From Myxococcales bacterium (lineage in GTDB: Bacteria; Myxococcota_A; UBA9042; GCA-2863065), in NCBI GenBank assembly GCA_018780435.1, contig JADMJS010000135.1, positions 1 to 44,049 of the forward strand: a DNA stretch of 44,049 bases, in the 5' to 3' direction. The notes under the pieces are model-generated. The model worked only from the letters and a program-made list of their open reading frames with translations, ran no database searches and had not been told where the DNA came from. The translations under genes were made by a program, and so were the position numbers. Shown here in pieces: positions 35,847 to 43,468 of the stretch (position 1 is its first letter; every line of letters begins with the position of its first letter).

Positions 35847-36644
35847 TCAGTTCGACTCGGGCAGGTCGGAGAGCACGTCTTCGAGGTCCTCCCGGTCGAG
35901 TGGACCGAAGTGGCCAGGGAAGACGTGCTGGGCGTTTGGGGCGAGTGACGTCAGGAGCGCGCTGATGTCGCGGCGGTTGTCCGCGAGGTCGCACATGTAG
36001 AAATGGACTTCGGCGCCGGGGCCGCCGATGGCGCCGCGGACGAGGTCGCCGACGAGGGTGACGGAGACGGCGGCACGGTCGGCGCTCTCCCCGACATTGA
36101 CCACGAGCGAGCCTTCGGTGTGCCCGGCGAGCGGGTCGATCCAGCCGGGGATGCCAGTCAGCGGCTCGAGCGCGAGCGGCCCGTCGACGAGGACGTCGGG
36201 CTTGAAGGGCTCGAAGGGGAGCTTCTCGTCGTCCTCGTGACGCTGACGGGCGATGAAGCTCGTCGGGCAGAGCGCGTCGTTCGAGCCGCGGCCGACCATC
36301 GCGGCGTCGCCCTTGCCGACGACGACCTTGACGCCGAGCTTCTGAAGCGCGGGGACGGCGCCCACGTGATCGGCGTGGCCGTGCGTGATGATGACGGCCG
36401 CGAGCGTGGCGGGATCGGTACCGGCAGCTCGGATCGACTCGAGGAGTGCGGGGGCGTCTTCGGGCTTGCCGGCGTCCACGAGGAAGGCGCGGTCGCCCCG
36501 GCGCACGAGGTGGCTGTTGTTGTAGGAGTGGCGAAGGGTGATGACCTCGATAGTGCCGAGCGCGGCAGTGTCGACGCTGGTCGCGCAGCCGTTAAGCAGG
36601 GCGAACGTCGTGGAAGCGCTGAACAGAACTCTTGCCGACATCAT
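35847..36644 (-). CDS. Metallo-beta-lactamase-fold hydrolase lipoprotein
   Basis: This is a 265-aa exported metallo-hydrolase. A short signal ends in the lipobox LLNGC (Cys20). Zinc ligands are H88-x-H90-x-D92-H93 in HGHADH, a further His in AGHTEGS, an Asp in LVGDLV and the C-terminal GHFGP. This is the common MBL-fold hydrolase layout; the substrate (for example a lactone, glyoxalase adduct or beta-lactam) is open. It is the first gene of the efflux operon, and the TetR-type dyad lies only 11 bp upstream of its ATG. Confidence 0.85.
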   Translation of the reverse strand: MMSARVLFSASTTFALLNGCATSVDTAALGTIEVITLRHSYNNSHLVRRGDRAFLVDAGKPEDAPALLESIRAAGTDPATLAAVIITHGHADHVGAVPALQKLGVKVVVGKGDAAMVGRGSNDALCPTSFIARQRHEDDEKLPFEPFKPDVLVDGPLALEPLTGIPGWIDPLAGHTEGSLVVNVGESADRAAVSVTLVGDLVRGAIGGPGAEVHFYMCDLADNRRDISALLTSLAPNAQHVFPGHFGPLDREDLEDVLSDLPESN

Positions 36645-36654
36645 GGTTCACCCA

Positions 36655-36669
36655 CTGAACAACGTTCAA
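36655..36669 (-). promoter_or_regulatory. TetR-type dyad upstream of the efflux operon
   Basis: The motif is CTGAAC-AAC-GTTCAA. The same motif with a different 3-base centre occurs at 37424-37438 upstream of the TetR gene. It lies between the terminator at 36680-36700 and the start codon of the metallo-hydrolase gene. Confidence 0.75.
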
Positions 36670-36679
36670 CACTTGGGCC

Positions 36680-36700
36680 AAAAAAAAGCCCCGACGGGGC
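36680..36700 (-). terminator. Intrinsic terminator of the TetR gene
   Basis: On the minus strand GCCCC-GTC-GGGGC is followed by eight T residues. It lies 27 bp downstream of the TetR stop and separates it from the efflux operon. Confidence 0.85.
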
Positions 36701-36726
36701 CGCGGCGTGCTCGCTCTCTCGCAGGG

Positions 36727-37377
36727 TCATGGAGCCGCCGTGGGCGTCACCACGTTGGTGAGCGCCGACTCGAGCACGCGGATGAAGAACTCGAAGCTCT
36801 TCTCGATTAGGTCGGGATGGAGCGCGTCGGGAACCGGCGCGCAGCGGTCGCAGATCATCAGCGAGACCATGCCGTGACAGGCCGCCCAGGCCGTGTACGT
36901 CGCGATCTCGACGTCGCCGTCATTGCCGAGGTGGGTCATGACGGAGGCGACCGTGTGGCGGAGACCGTCGTAGGCGCGATGGCCGGGCTCCCAGTCGGGG
37001 CGCTCGATGATCTTCTTCCCCGTTCGCGGGGAGATAAACATGAGGTCGTAGAGCTCACGGTTGTCGAGCGCGAAGCGGATGTAGGCGCGGCCCAGGGCGC
37101 GGAAGCGGGCAAGGGGATCGCTGAGGGGGATCGCCTCGAGGGCGGCGCCCATGTCCCGGTTGAGGATGGAGAACCCGTGCTCGTGGAGCGCGTAGAGGAT
37201 CTCGTCCTTGTCCTTGAAGTAGGAGTAGAGCGCGCCCGGCGTGTATTCGATGGCCTCGGCGATGCGGCGCATGGTGGTGCGCTCGAAGGACTCTTCGAGG
37301 AAGAGACGGAGCGCCGCCTGAAGGATGGCCTCCCTCATCTCGTGGCGTTCTCGTTCTCGGCGGTCGGCGCTGCTCAC
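36727..37377 (-). CDS. TetR-family transcriptional regulator
   Basis: This is a 216-aa one-component repressor. The N-terminal helix-turn-helix (about residues 15-62) has the family pattern AALRLFLEESFERTTMRRIAEA followed by GALYSYFKDKDEIL. The C-terminal ligand-binding half is helical, with conserved Cys residues (WAACHGMVSLMICDRC). It is likely to bind the dyad CTGAAC-N3-GTTCAA, which precedes both its own gene and the efflux operon. The repressor would then be autoregulated and released by a pump substrate. That pairing is inferred from the shared site and position. Confidence 0.93.
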   Translation of the reverse strand: MSSADRRERERHEMREAILQAALRLFLEESFERTTMRRIAEAIEYTPGALYSYFKDKDEILYALHEHGFSILNRDMGAALEAIPLSDPLARFRALGRAYIRFALDNRELYDLMFISPRTGKKIIERPDWEPGHRAYDGLRHTVASVMTHLGNDGDVEIATYTAWAACHGMVSLMICDRCAPVPDALHPDLIEKSFEFFIRVLESALTNVVTPTAAP

Positions 37378-37423
37378 GAAGAAGAGCCTAAACGCTCATC
37401 GGCGAGAGATCAAGCATCAGACT

Positions 37424-37438
37424 CTGAACGCTGTTCAA
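37424..37438 (-). promoter_or_regulatory. TetR-type dyad upstream of tetR
   Basis: CTGAAC-GCT-GTTCAA, identical in both half-sites to the dyad at 36655-36669. It is 47 bp upstream of the TetR start codon, within a likely promoter region. Confidence 0.75.
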
Positions 37439-37487
37439 TTTCTTCGAGATTGGGGCGCCGCGGCTCCGAGGGGAGCCCAGCGGCGGC

Positions 37488-39032
37488 TCAGAAGCGGTAC
37501 TGCACTTCGAGCTTGAGGGTGCGCTCGCGGTTCGGCTCGGTCTGGTCGGCGTCGGTCGGGGCGACCTTTCGGTCCGTGTAGAGGAGCGACGCGAGGCCGA
37601 TGTTGCGGAAGAAGTAGGCGTGAAGCGCGAAGCGGAACTGGGTCTCGTCGAGCTGGCGGCGGAGCTCGGTCTCGAACTGCTCCGGTGGGTCCTGCATGTC
37701 TCCGGCGATGAACTCGCCGAAGTCGGCAGCGAACATCAGGTACTTCTCCACCAGGAGGACGCCGAGCTTCACGTTGTACGAGAACGAGAGCGAGTCGAAC
37801 GCGAACTCCTGCTTGATGAAGGACTCGGCGGCGAAGTGGAAGCGCCACGCGCGAAGGGCGGTGTGGACGTTGCCCGCGACGTATTGCTCTTGCGCGCGCT
37901 GGTCGAACTTGCCACCGACCGTGACGGCCCACGCGAGCGGGGCGGGCGTGTAGAGGAACTCCGTGTCCCAGCGGCTCCACGTGCCGAAGATGTTGAACTG
38001 GAACGCCGCGCCGCCGCCGTAGGTGAAGTTCTCGTTGTCGAAGCCGTAGTACCGGCCGCCGACACTGCCGGTCGAGAGGCCTGCGCCTGCGGCACCGTAG
38101 ATGCGATAGCTCGCGATGCCCTGCTCGTCGATGGGGCCCGAGATTTCAGCGGCCGCGCTGTTCCCTTGGTCGAACGCCGACGTCAAGTAGAAGGGCGGAT
38201 CGATGAGGATGTGCTTCGAGGTCGAGAGCACGGCTGCGTTCGAGAGGCCGCCGCCGCCACTGTTGATGGACAGGAAGTGCCCCTTCGCGACCGGGAACTG
38301 GAAATTGGCGAAGGTGAGGCGCGGCGTGCGCTCGGCTCGGAGCGAGAGCAGGTAGAACGAGTCCTGAATGAACGGCATCGGCCCGAAGGTGCGGAGCTGC
38401 ACCTTGGTGAAGGCGACGTCCGGCTTGTCTTTGACGAAGTCGTATTCGCCCGCGACGTTGGCCACGATGGAGAAGCGCATGCCGGGGTTGCCCTGGCAGA
38501 TCTTCACCTCGGGGTCGAAGCGGCAGCCGAAGTCGGCGCAGTCGGTGCGGCCGTCGCGGTCGTTGTCGAGACCGTCGGAGCAGAGCTGGTCGTTGCGCTC
38601 GCCGTCCTTGTCTGAGCCCGTGCCGAGCAGGTCTTCGACCGACTGGCCTTCGCCGAGCTCCGGCATGTCGTCGCCGACGTCCCCCGGTTCGGCGGTGGCG
38701 GCGACGCCCGTCCCGTCGAGCGGGCCCTGCCACGTGCCCTTGCAGACGGTGACGAGGCCGGTGTTGCACTCGTCGTCGTCGCAGTCGATGTGGCCGTTCT
38801 TGTCGTTGTCGATGTAGTCCGAGCACCGCGCGTTGCTGTTCTCGGGCTTGCCGTCGGACGCGCACTCGGGCTTCTCGGCGCAGTCCGCGTCACCGCAGTC
38901 CGGCAGGCCGTCGCCGTCGTCGTCGAGCTGGTTCTGACAGTTGGTCTCCGGATCGGCCGCGAACGCCGGGGGGGCGAAGCCGAGGAGGAAGAGGGCCGTC
39001 AAGGCCGGAGCGGTGAGTCGCCAGGTCTTCAT
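37488..39032 (-). CDS. Outer-membrane beta-barrel protein with three MopE-like Cys-Asp repeats
   Basis: This is a 514-aa exported protein with a signal ending in FAPPAFA. Residues about 28-180 hold three MopE-like units of the form C-x3-(L/I)-D-(D/N)-D-x-(D/N)-G-x2-DC-x-D-x2-C. The remaining ~330 residues are alternating amphipathic strands rich in Phe and Tyr and end in LEVQYRF with a C-terminal Phe, typical of outer membrane beta-barrels. The long upstream frame is a shadow of the neighbouring repeat gene. ATG 39032 lies 4 bp after the stop of the upstream gene, so the two are an operon. A transport or surface-binding role is possible. Confidence 0.75.
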   Translation of the reverse strand: MKTWRLTAPALTALFLLGFAPPAFAADPETNCQNQLDDDGDGLPDCGDADCAEKPECASDGKPENSNARCSDYIDNDKNGHIDCDDDECNTGLVTVCKGTWQGPLDGTGVAATAEPGDVGDDMPELGEGQSVEDLLGTGSDKDGERNDQLCSDGLDNDRDGRTDCADFGCRFDPEVKICQGNPGMRFSIVANVAGEYDFVKDKPDVAFTKVQLRTFGPMPFIQDSFYLLSLRAERTPRLTFANFQFPVAKGHFLSINSGGGGLSNAAVLSTSKHILIDPPFYLTSAFDQGNSAAAEISGPIDEQGIASYRIYGAAGAGLSTGSVGGRYYGFDNENFTYGGGAAFQFNIFGTWSRWDTEFLYTPAPLAWAVTVGGKFDQRAQEQYVAGNVHTALRAWRFHFAAESFIKQEFAFDSLSFSYNVKLGVLLVEKYLMFAADFGEFIAGDMQDPPEQFETELRRQLDETQFRFALHAYFFRNIGLASLLYTDRKVAPTDADQTEPNRERTLKLEVQYRF

Positions 39033-39036
39033 GAAG

Positions 39037-40449
39037 TCATTCACAGACTTTTTTCCCTTCACACACGGTGACGACTGGATTCCAGCCGCAGTCCCAGTCT
39101 TCACAATCGACGAATCCGTCGCGATCGTTGTCCACGGTGTCCTGACACCGCAGGTTTGTTTCCGTGTCCGTGAGCCCCAGGCTCTCCTGACAGGCGCGAC
39201 GCACGACGATGTCGGTCGCTTGCAGGCACGAGTAGTCGAGGCAGTCAGCGAAGCCGTTGCCGTCGTTGTCGATGCCATCGCTGCAGCGCTCGAAGGTCGC
39301 TTCGAGGACCGACAGGCAGTGGGCCACGACGGCCGTGTCGTCGGCTTGGCTGCAGGAGTAGTCCGAGCAGTCCGTGAAGCCGTTGCCGTCGTCGTCTTTG
39401 CCGTTGCTGCACTTCTCGATCGTGGCTTCGGCGCGTTCGGCGCAGAACGCGACCACGTCGGCCGGAGCGTCCTTGTTGCACGAGAAGTCGGCGCAGTCGG
39501 CGAACCCATCGGCGTCGTCGTCGAGGCCATTGCCGCAGGCCTCGATCGTCTCTTCGGCGGCCGGCTTCGGCAGGTTGTCGCAGTAGGCTTTGACCTCGGC
39601 GACCTGGGACTTCGAGCAGGAGAAGTCTTCGCAGTCCGTGTAGCCGTTGCCGTCGTCGTCCTTTCCGTTGCCGCACGCGGCGAGGTTGTCTTCCGGCTTC
39701 TGGCACGCGACCTGGGCGGCGCAGTTCTCGTCGTCGCAATCGGCCTTTCCGTCTTTGTCGTCATCCTGGCCGTTGCCGCACTCCGACTCGACGCAGATGC
39801 CGAAGTCCTCGCACGTCGAGTCGAGGCAGTCGGAGACCCCGTCGCCGTCGTTGTCTTTGCCGTCTTGGCAGGTGGCTTCGGTGCGCTCGTCGCACACGGT
39901 CACGAAGATGCCCTTGGTACAGCCAAAGTCGCCGCAGTCGGAGAAGCCGTTGTTGTCGTCGTCGATGCCGTTGCTGCACTGCTCGTCGTTGAACTCGCGG
40001 AGGCAGCATGTCTCAAGGATGCCCTGGCAGGCGCGGTCGCCGCAGTCGACGTTACCGTCTTCATCGTTGTCGACGCGGTCGCGGCAGAGGGAGACGGCGT
40101 AATGCGCGTCCTGGCTGAGGGTCTTCAGGGCGGAGACCAGTGTCGGGTCTCCCTCCGGGGTCGAGGCCGGCAGTGCGATCTTCTTGTACTCGCCCTCCGG
40201 TTCGATGAACGAGACCGTGGGGATGATCTGCCCGCAGTAGCTCGACAGGGCGACGCACTCGGCGTCGTCGCAGTCGGTGAAGCCATCGACGTCGTTGTCG
40301 ATGCCGTCATCGCAGACGGCGTCGCCGGTCTCGTAGCCGTACTTCGGGACGAGGGGCCGCTCGAAGCAGCCGTTCACGACGAGGGCGACGGTGGCGACGA
40401 GCGACAGCGACAGCCCGAGCTGGAGGGTGCGCGCGATGGCGTTCTTCAT
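39037..40449 (-). CDS. Lipoprotein with ten MopE-like Cys-Asp repeats
   Basis: This is a 470-aa lipoprotein with signal MKNAIARTLQ ... VVNGC (Cys28). Ten units follow the pattern C-x-(N/D)-G-x-DND-x-DG-x2-DC-x-D-x2-C (for example CSDGIDNDGNGFADC). This is the MopE-like putative metal-binding motif (Pfam PF11617), common in surface proteins of myxobacteria-like genomes. Each unit offers paired Cys and several Asp/Asn side chains, suited to calcium or other metal binding. It sits directly upstream of the beta-barrel gene with the same repeats, which suggests the two act together at the cell surface. Confidence 0.85.
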   Translation of the reverse strand: MKNAIARTLQLGLSLSLVATVALVVNGCFERPLVPKYGYETGDAVCDDGIDNDVDGFTDCDDAECVALSSYCGQIIPTVSFIEPEGEYKKIALPASTPEGDPTLVSALKTLSQDAHYAVSLCRDRVDNDEDGNVDCGDRACQGILETCCLREFNDEQCSNGIDDDNNGFSDCGDFGCTKGIFVTVCDERTEATCQDGKDNDGDGVSDCLDSTCEDFGICVESECGNGQDDDKDGKADCDDENCAAQVACQKPEDNLAACGNGKDDDGNGYTDCEDFSCSKSQVAEVKAYCDNLPKPAAEETIEACGNGLDDDADGFADCADFSCNKDAPADVVAFCAERAEATIEKCSNGKDDDGNGFTDCSDYSCSQADDTAVVAHCLSVLEATFERCSDGIDNDGNGFADCLDYSCLQATDIVVRRACQESLGLTDTETNLRCQDTVDNDRDGFVDCEDWDCGWNPVVTVCEGKKVCE

Positions 40450-40456
40450 CGCCGAC

Positions 40457-41395
40457 TCACTTGTTCAGGCACGAGGCGCGTTTGGCGCCGTAGCGGCGCG
40501 TGAAGTCCACGTAGAGCATGCAGGCGACCGGCTTCTTGCTGATCCGGAGCTCACCCGACGCGATCGCGCGGGCGACCGCGTTCTCGATGGCGAAGCGATC
40601 GGCGCCCTGCGGGACCTCGCCGAACATGCCCGTCGTGACGTGGGCCTTGATGTGTTCGATGAGCGTCAGCTCCGTCATCTGCGCGAAGGGCGGCGTCCCG
40701 ATGAGCGCTTTAGCGAGCGCGGCGATGGCGGCGTCGTCGGCGTCTTCGGACGGCGTGCAGGGGAGCGAGCACTCCGGGTAGTTCTGCTGGTGCAGCCACT
40801 TCTTCGACGAGCCGTCTTTGGTGGAGACGAGGCGGTTGTAGGGGTCCGGGTAACCCTCGGAGGTCGAGTGGAGCGACGTCAGGACGTAGTCGGGGACGCC
40901 GTGAGCCCAGATGCCGCGGCGCGCGGTGATGGCCTCGGCTTGGACCGCGAGCAGGTCGGGATCGGCGGGCGCTTCGGTGACCGACATGGCGTGCGCGTAG
41001 CCCTTGCGGACCTGGTCGAGCGCGAGGTCCTTGCACCACCAGAGAAGGCGGCCGTAGCCGTCGCGGTTGAGGTCCGACTCGCAGTTCCAGGTGCCCTTGC
41101 GGCCGTTGACGGTGGCCTTTTTGGCGTAGTGGGCGAGCTCCTTCATCGTCCACGTGCCCCACATGTGGGCGGGGCCGAAGCTCTCGAGGGTGTTGAAGCC
41201 CGCGAGGCGGCCCTGGGCGCCCTGGTGGGTCCCGGCGAGCGCGCGGAAGCTGTCACCGTCATTGAAGAACACGGGGGACGGCACGCCGTTCAGGAACGCG
41301 CGCGCGACGGGCGGCTCGGCGTGAGCGGGACCCGCGAGGGTCACCGTCAGAAGGGCGGCGGCGATCAGCGGCAAGCGGAGTCGGGTAGTGATCAC
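40457..41395 (-). CDS. Secreted SNase-like (thermonuclease-fold) protein
   Basis: This is a 312-aa exported protein with start GTG 41395, preceded by GAGGAG, and a signal ending in AGPAHA. The N-terminal ~110 residues resemble the staphylococcal nuclease fold: FNDGDSFRAL, RLAGFNTLESFGP and DGYGRLLWW ... VRKGYAHA, with the usual DGDS and YGR landmarks. The remaining ~160 residues with CSLPC and CMLY are unrecognised. Nuclease activity is plausible, but the Arg/Glu active-site pair is only partly recognisable. It lies 7 bp upstream of the ten-repeat lipoprotein gene, likely in one operon. Confidence 0.75.
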   Translation of the reverse strand: MITTRLRLPLIAAALLTVTLAGPAHAEPPVARAFLNGVPSPVFFNDGDSFRALAGTHQGAQGRLAGFNTLESFGPAHMWGTWTMKELAHYAKKATVNGRKGTWNCESDLNRDGYGRLLWWCKDLALDQVRKGYAHAMSVTEAPADPDLLAVQAEAITARRGIWAHGVPDYVLTSLHSTSEGYPDPYNRLVSTKDGSSKKWLHQQNYPECSLPCTPSEDADDAAIAALAKALIGTPPFAQMTELTLIEHIKAHVTTGMFGEVPQGADRFAIENAVARAIASGELRISKKPVACMLYVDFTRRYGAKRASCLNK

Positions 41396-41465
41396 GGCGC
41401 TGCACTCCTCGTGTCGTGTCGTCAGGGAACTCGCGGGCGGACCCTACCGAATCGTGGAAGGAACG

Positions 41466-41483
41466 GGCAACAGGCAAGTTGCC
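41466..41483. promoter_or_regulatory. Inverted repeat between SNase-like gene and rsfS
   Basis: GGCAAC and GTTGCC are perfect 6-bp arms around a 6-nt centre. It lies in the 208-bp divergent region between the two genes. The role is unknown. Confidence 0.3.
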
Positions 41484-41495
41484 GAAAAGTGACGT

Positions 41496-41524
41496 TTCCG
41501 GGAATTGGCAAATTGGGCTAGGAT
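41496..41524 (+). promoter_or_regulatory. Candidate sigma70 promoter of the rsfS cluster
   Basis: A -35-like TTCCGG and a -10-like TAGGAT are 17 bp apart, about 80 bp upstream of the rsfS start. The -35 is poor, so this is only a candidate. Confidence 0.3.
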
Positions 41525-41603
41525 GTTCGCGCACGAGTGTGCCAGGGTGAGGCCGCCCGGCTGAACGAATCCGGATCGCCTGAGTCCGCCCGGCGCAAGT
41601 TAC

Positions 41604-42089
41604 ATGGAGGCACGAGCCCACTTGGCGCAGAACCCGACCGCTACCGCATCCCCGAGCACGAACGAATCCGCCGACGCCACGAGCAGCTCCAAGAAGCTCG
41701 TTCAGCGCATCCTCGGCTTGGCCTCCGAGAAGAAGGCCTACACGCCGCGCGTGTACGAGGTCGGCTCGCTCTTCGGCTACACCGACTACGTCGTTGTCCT
41801 GACTGGCCGCAGCGACCGTCAAGTCCGCGCCATCGCCGAGAACATCAGCACGACCCTGAAGCTCGAGGACGGCGTCCGACCCGTCGGCATTGAAGGCGAA
41901 GACCTCGGCCAGTGGGTTCTGATGGACTACTCCGACGTGGTCATCCACATCTTCAACGCCCCGGTCCGGGAGTATTACGACATCGACGGACTCTTCGGTG
42001 AGGCCCCGAAGCTCCCGGTCCCGCCGCCCGAGTGGGAGCACGAGATCAAGGAAGCCCAGTACGAACAGCGCGCCTACGCGCCGGTCTGA
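41604..42089 (+). CDS. rsfS: Ribosomal silencing factor RsfS (Iojap family)
   Basis: This is a 161-aa protein. After an N-terminal extension rich in Ala/Ser/Thr (residues 1-28), the Iojap/DUF143 core begins: YTDYVVVLTGRSDRQVRAIAEN, then GQWVLMDYSDVVIHIFNAPVREYYDIDGLF. Members bind ribosomal protein L14 and block subunit joining under nutrient stress. The start ATG 41604 was chosen as the first in frame; a shorter start is possible. It heads a typical housekeeping cluster with rlmH and comF. Confidence 0.95.
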   Translation: MEARAHLAQNPTATASPSTNESADATSSSKKLVQRILGLASEKKAYTPRVYEVGSLFGYTDYVVVLTGRSDRQVRAIAENISTTLKLEDGVRPVGIEGEDLGQWVLMDYSDVVIHIFNAPVREYYDIDGLFGEAPKLPVPPPEWEHEIKEAQYEQRAYAPV

Positions 42090-42110
42090 GCGCGCCCAGG
42101 CCGTCCTTTC

Positions 42111-42530
42111 GTGAAGGCCTGTGTCCTCTCCACCGCCAAGCTCCGCGAACCCTCCCTCGTCGAGCGCTTCGACTACTACCAAAAGCTGCTGAACCGCCGC
42201 ATCCCGCTTGAGCGGCGCGACGTGAAGAAGGGCCCGCTGCTCCCGCAGGTGCCGTCCGGGTACCTCCCCATCGCGCTGCATGAACGTGGTGAAGCCTGGG
42301 ACTCGGTGGCATTCGCCGAGCGGGTCCGCGGCTGGGAGCGCAGCGTGCAGGGCCTCTGTTTCCTCATCGGCGAGGCGGACGGGCTCGCGCCGAGCGACCT
42401 CACGGGCGCCGCCGCGCAATGGAGCCTGTCGCCCCTCACCCTGCCCCACCAGCTTTGCTTCGTTATCGTCGCCGAGCAGCTCTATCGCGCCCACACCATC
42501 ATCCGCGGAGAATCGTATCACCGCCCTTGA
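42111..42530 (+). CDS. rlmH: 23S rRNA (pseudouridine1915-N3)-methyltransferase RlmH
   Basis: This 139-aa SPOUT-family methylase modifies Psi1915 of 23S rRNA using SAM. The C-terminal knot region is recognisable (FLIGEADGLAPSD, SLSPLTLPHQL, VAEQLYRAHTIIRGESYHRP), and its end RGESYHRP corresponds to the family's G-x-x-YHR. The start is GTG at 42111. The gene follows rsfS by 21 bp, an order shared by many bacteria. Confidence 0.95.
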   Translation: MKACVLSTAKLREPSLVERFDYYQKLLNRRIPLERRDVKKGPLLPQVPSGYLPIALHERGEAWDSVAFAERVRGWERSVQGLCFLIGEADGLAPSDLTGAAAQWSLSPLTLPHQLCFVIVAEQLYRAHTIIRGESYHRP

Positions 42531-42561
42531 CGGACGTGACTTTACCCCATAGACCGCGCTT

Positions 42562-43293
42562 ATGAAGCTCCTCGGTTCGCTCCTCGATGCCGTCTTCGTC
42601 CTGCGCTGCGTTGGCTGTGACGTTCCACTCGCCACCGCGCGTGGCGCCACCGCGGAGGCGCTTGCCTTCTGCGACCTCTGCGCGGCGACCTGCAACGAGC
42701 CCGAGCCCGGATGTCTCGTCTGCGGGCAGGAGCTCGCGTCGATCCTCGGCGGGGTCTCCCGAGGTCCGTGCGGCGCGTGCCTCGCGACACCACCGCCCTA
42801 TAGGCGAGCCCGGTGGGGCTACGAGTACGGAGGCGCCGTACAGGACGCGATCAAACGCCTCAAGTTTGGCGGCCGCGAGGACGTGGCCGGCCCGCTGGCT
42901 CGGGCGGCGTTTCGCCTGGCCGAGGTTGGGGACGGCTGGGACGCGATCGTGCCCGTCCCGCTGCACTGGTGGCGCCTCGCGCGCCGCGGCTTCAATCAGG
43001 CGACGGCGCTCTCGCACGCGCTTCGGGCGGTGACGAGGGCGCCGGTCGAGACGGGTTGGCTACGCCGAAAGCGAGCGACGGTGGCACAATCGACGCTCCC
43101 GGAACCCCGACGCGACGCAAACGTCCGCGGCGCGTTCGAGGTCCCGCGGCGCGACCGAGTCCGGGGAAAGGCGGTCTTACTCGTCGATGACGTCGTGACG
43201 ACCAGCGCCACCACGACCGAGTGCGCGCGTGTGCTGCGCCGGGCGGGGGCCGCGTCGGTCGACGTGTGGTCTGTGGCGCGGACGCTGGCCTAG
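42562..43293 (+). CDS. comF: ComF-family phosphoribosyltransferase-like protein
   Basis: This 243-aa protein has four N-terminal CxxC-type pairs (CVGC, CDLC, CLVC, CGAC) that probably bind zinc. The phosphoribosyltransferase fold follows: a long helix with AIKRLKFGGRED, and VLLVDDVVTTSATTTEC as the PRPP-binding motif (DDV-x-TT-x-AT). ComF is needed for DNA uptake in naturally competent bacteria, and related proteins occur in many non-competent ones. It is the last gene of the rsfS-rlmH-comF run. The stop codon begins repeat copy 2. Confidence 0.9.
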   Translation: MKLLGSLLDAVFVLRCVGCDVPLATARGATAEALAFCDLCAATCNEPEPGCLVCGQELASILGGVSRGPCGACLATPPPYRRARWGYEYGGAVQDAIKRLKFGGREDVAGPLARAAFRLAEVGDGWDAIVPVPLHWWRLARRGFNQATALSHALRAVTRAPVETGWLRRKRATVAQSTLPEPRRDANVRGAFEVPRRDRVRGKAVLLVDDVVTTSATTTECARVLRRAGAASVDVWSVARTLA

Positions 43294-43374
43294 GAAAGTG
43301 CTGATTTTCGGACCGAGCAGGCCGAAGCGATTCCCTGTGGAGCAAGGAGGCTGTCGAGTGACGCCCTGAGTGTA
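43291..43374 (+). repeat. Stop-codon-linked repeat, copy 2
   Basis: It starts with the TAG stop of comF and continues 81 bp. About 74 of 84 bases match copy 1 (1-84, minus strand). TTCGG and CCGAA arms are conserved, as is a GGAGCAAGGAGG stretch. No open reading frame is supported here. Confidence 0.8.
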
Positions 43375-43410
43375 CCCAAGAGCTACGTGAGGACGTATCG
43401 CAGACATCTG

Positions 43411-43468
43411 ACGCCGCCCCGTGGGGAAGCGCGAAGGCATGCGCCGGGAGAAAATCAGCGCCCTCCTA
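43411..43468 (-). repeat. Stop-codon-linked repeat, copy 3 (divergent)
   Basis: On the minus strand it starts at the TAG of the DUF2786-like gene with TAGGAGGGCGCTGATTTTC, against TAGGAAAGTGCTGATTTTC in copy 2. The downstream part is diverged but keeps CTTCCCC at the matching position. It faces copy 2 across a 36-bp gap. Confidence 0.6.

Noticed and set aside
31623..35948. A 1441-codon open frame on the plus strand opposite the RND pump and adaptor
   Set aside because: It is the antisense shadow of two well-supported efflux genes. It has charged low-complexity sequence and no domain.
39037..40449. CRISPR-like regular DNA repeats
   Set aside because: The repeats lie in frame inside a coding gene and encode MopE-like protein units. 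There are no unique spacers of constant length.
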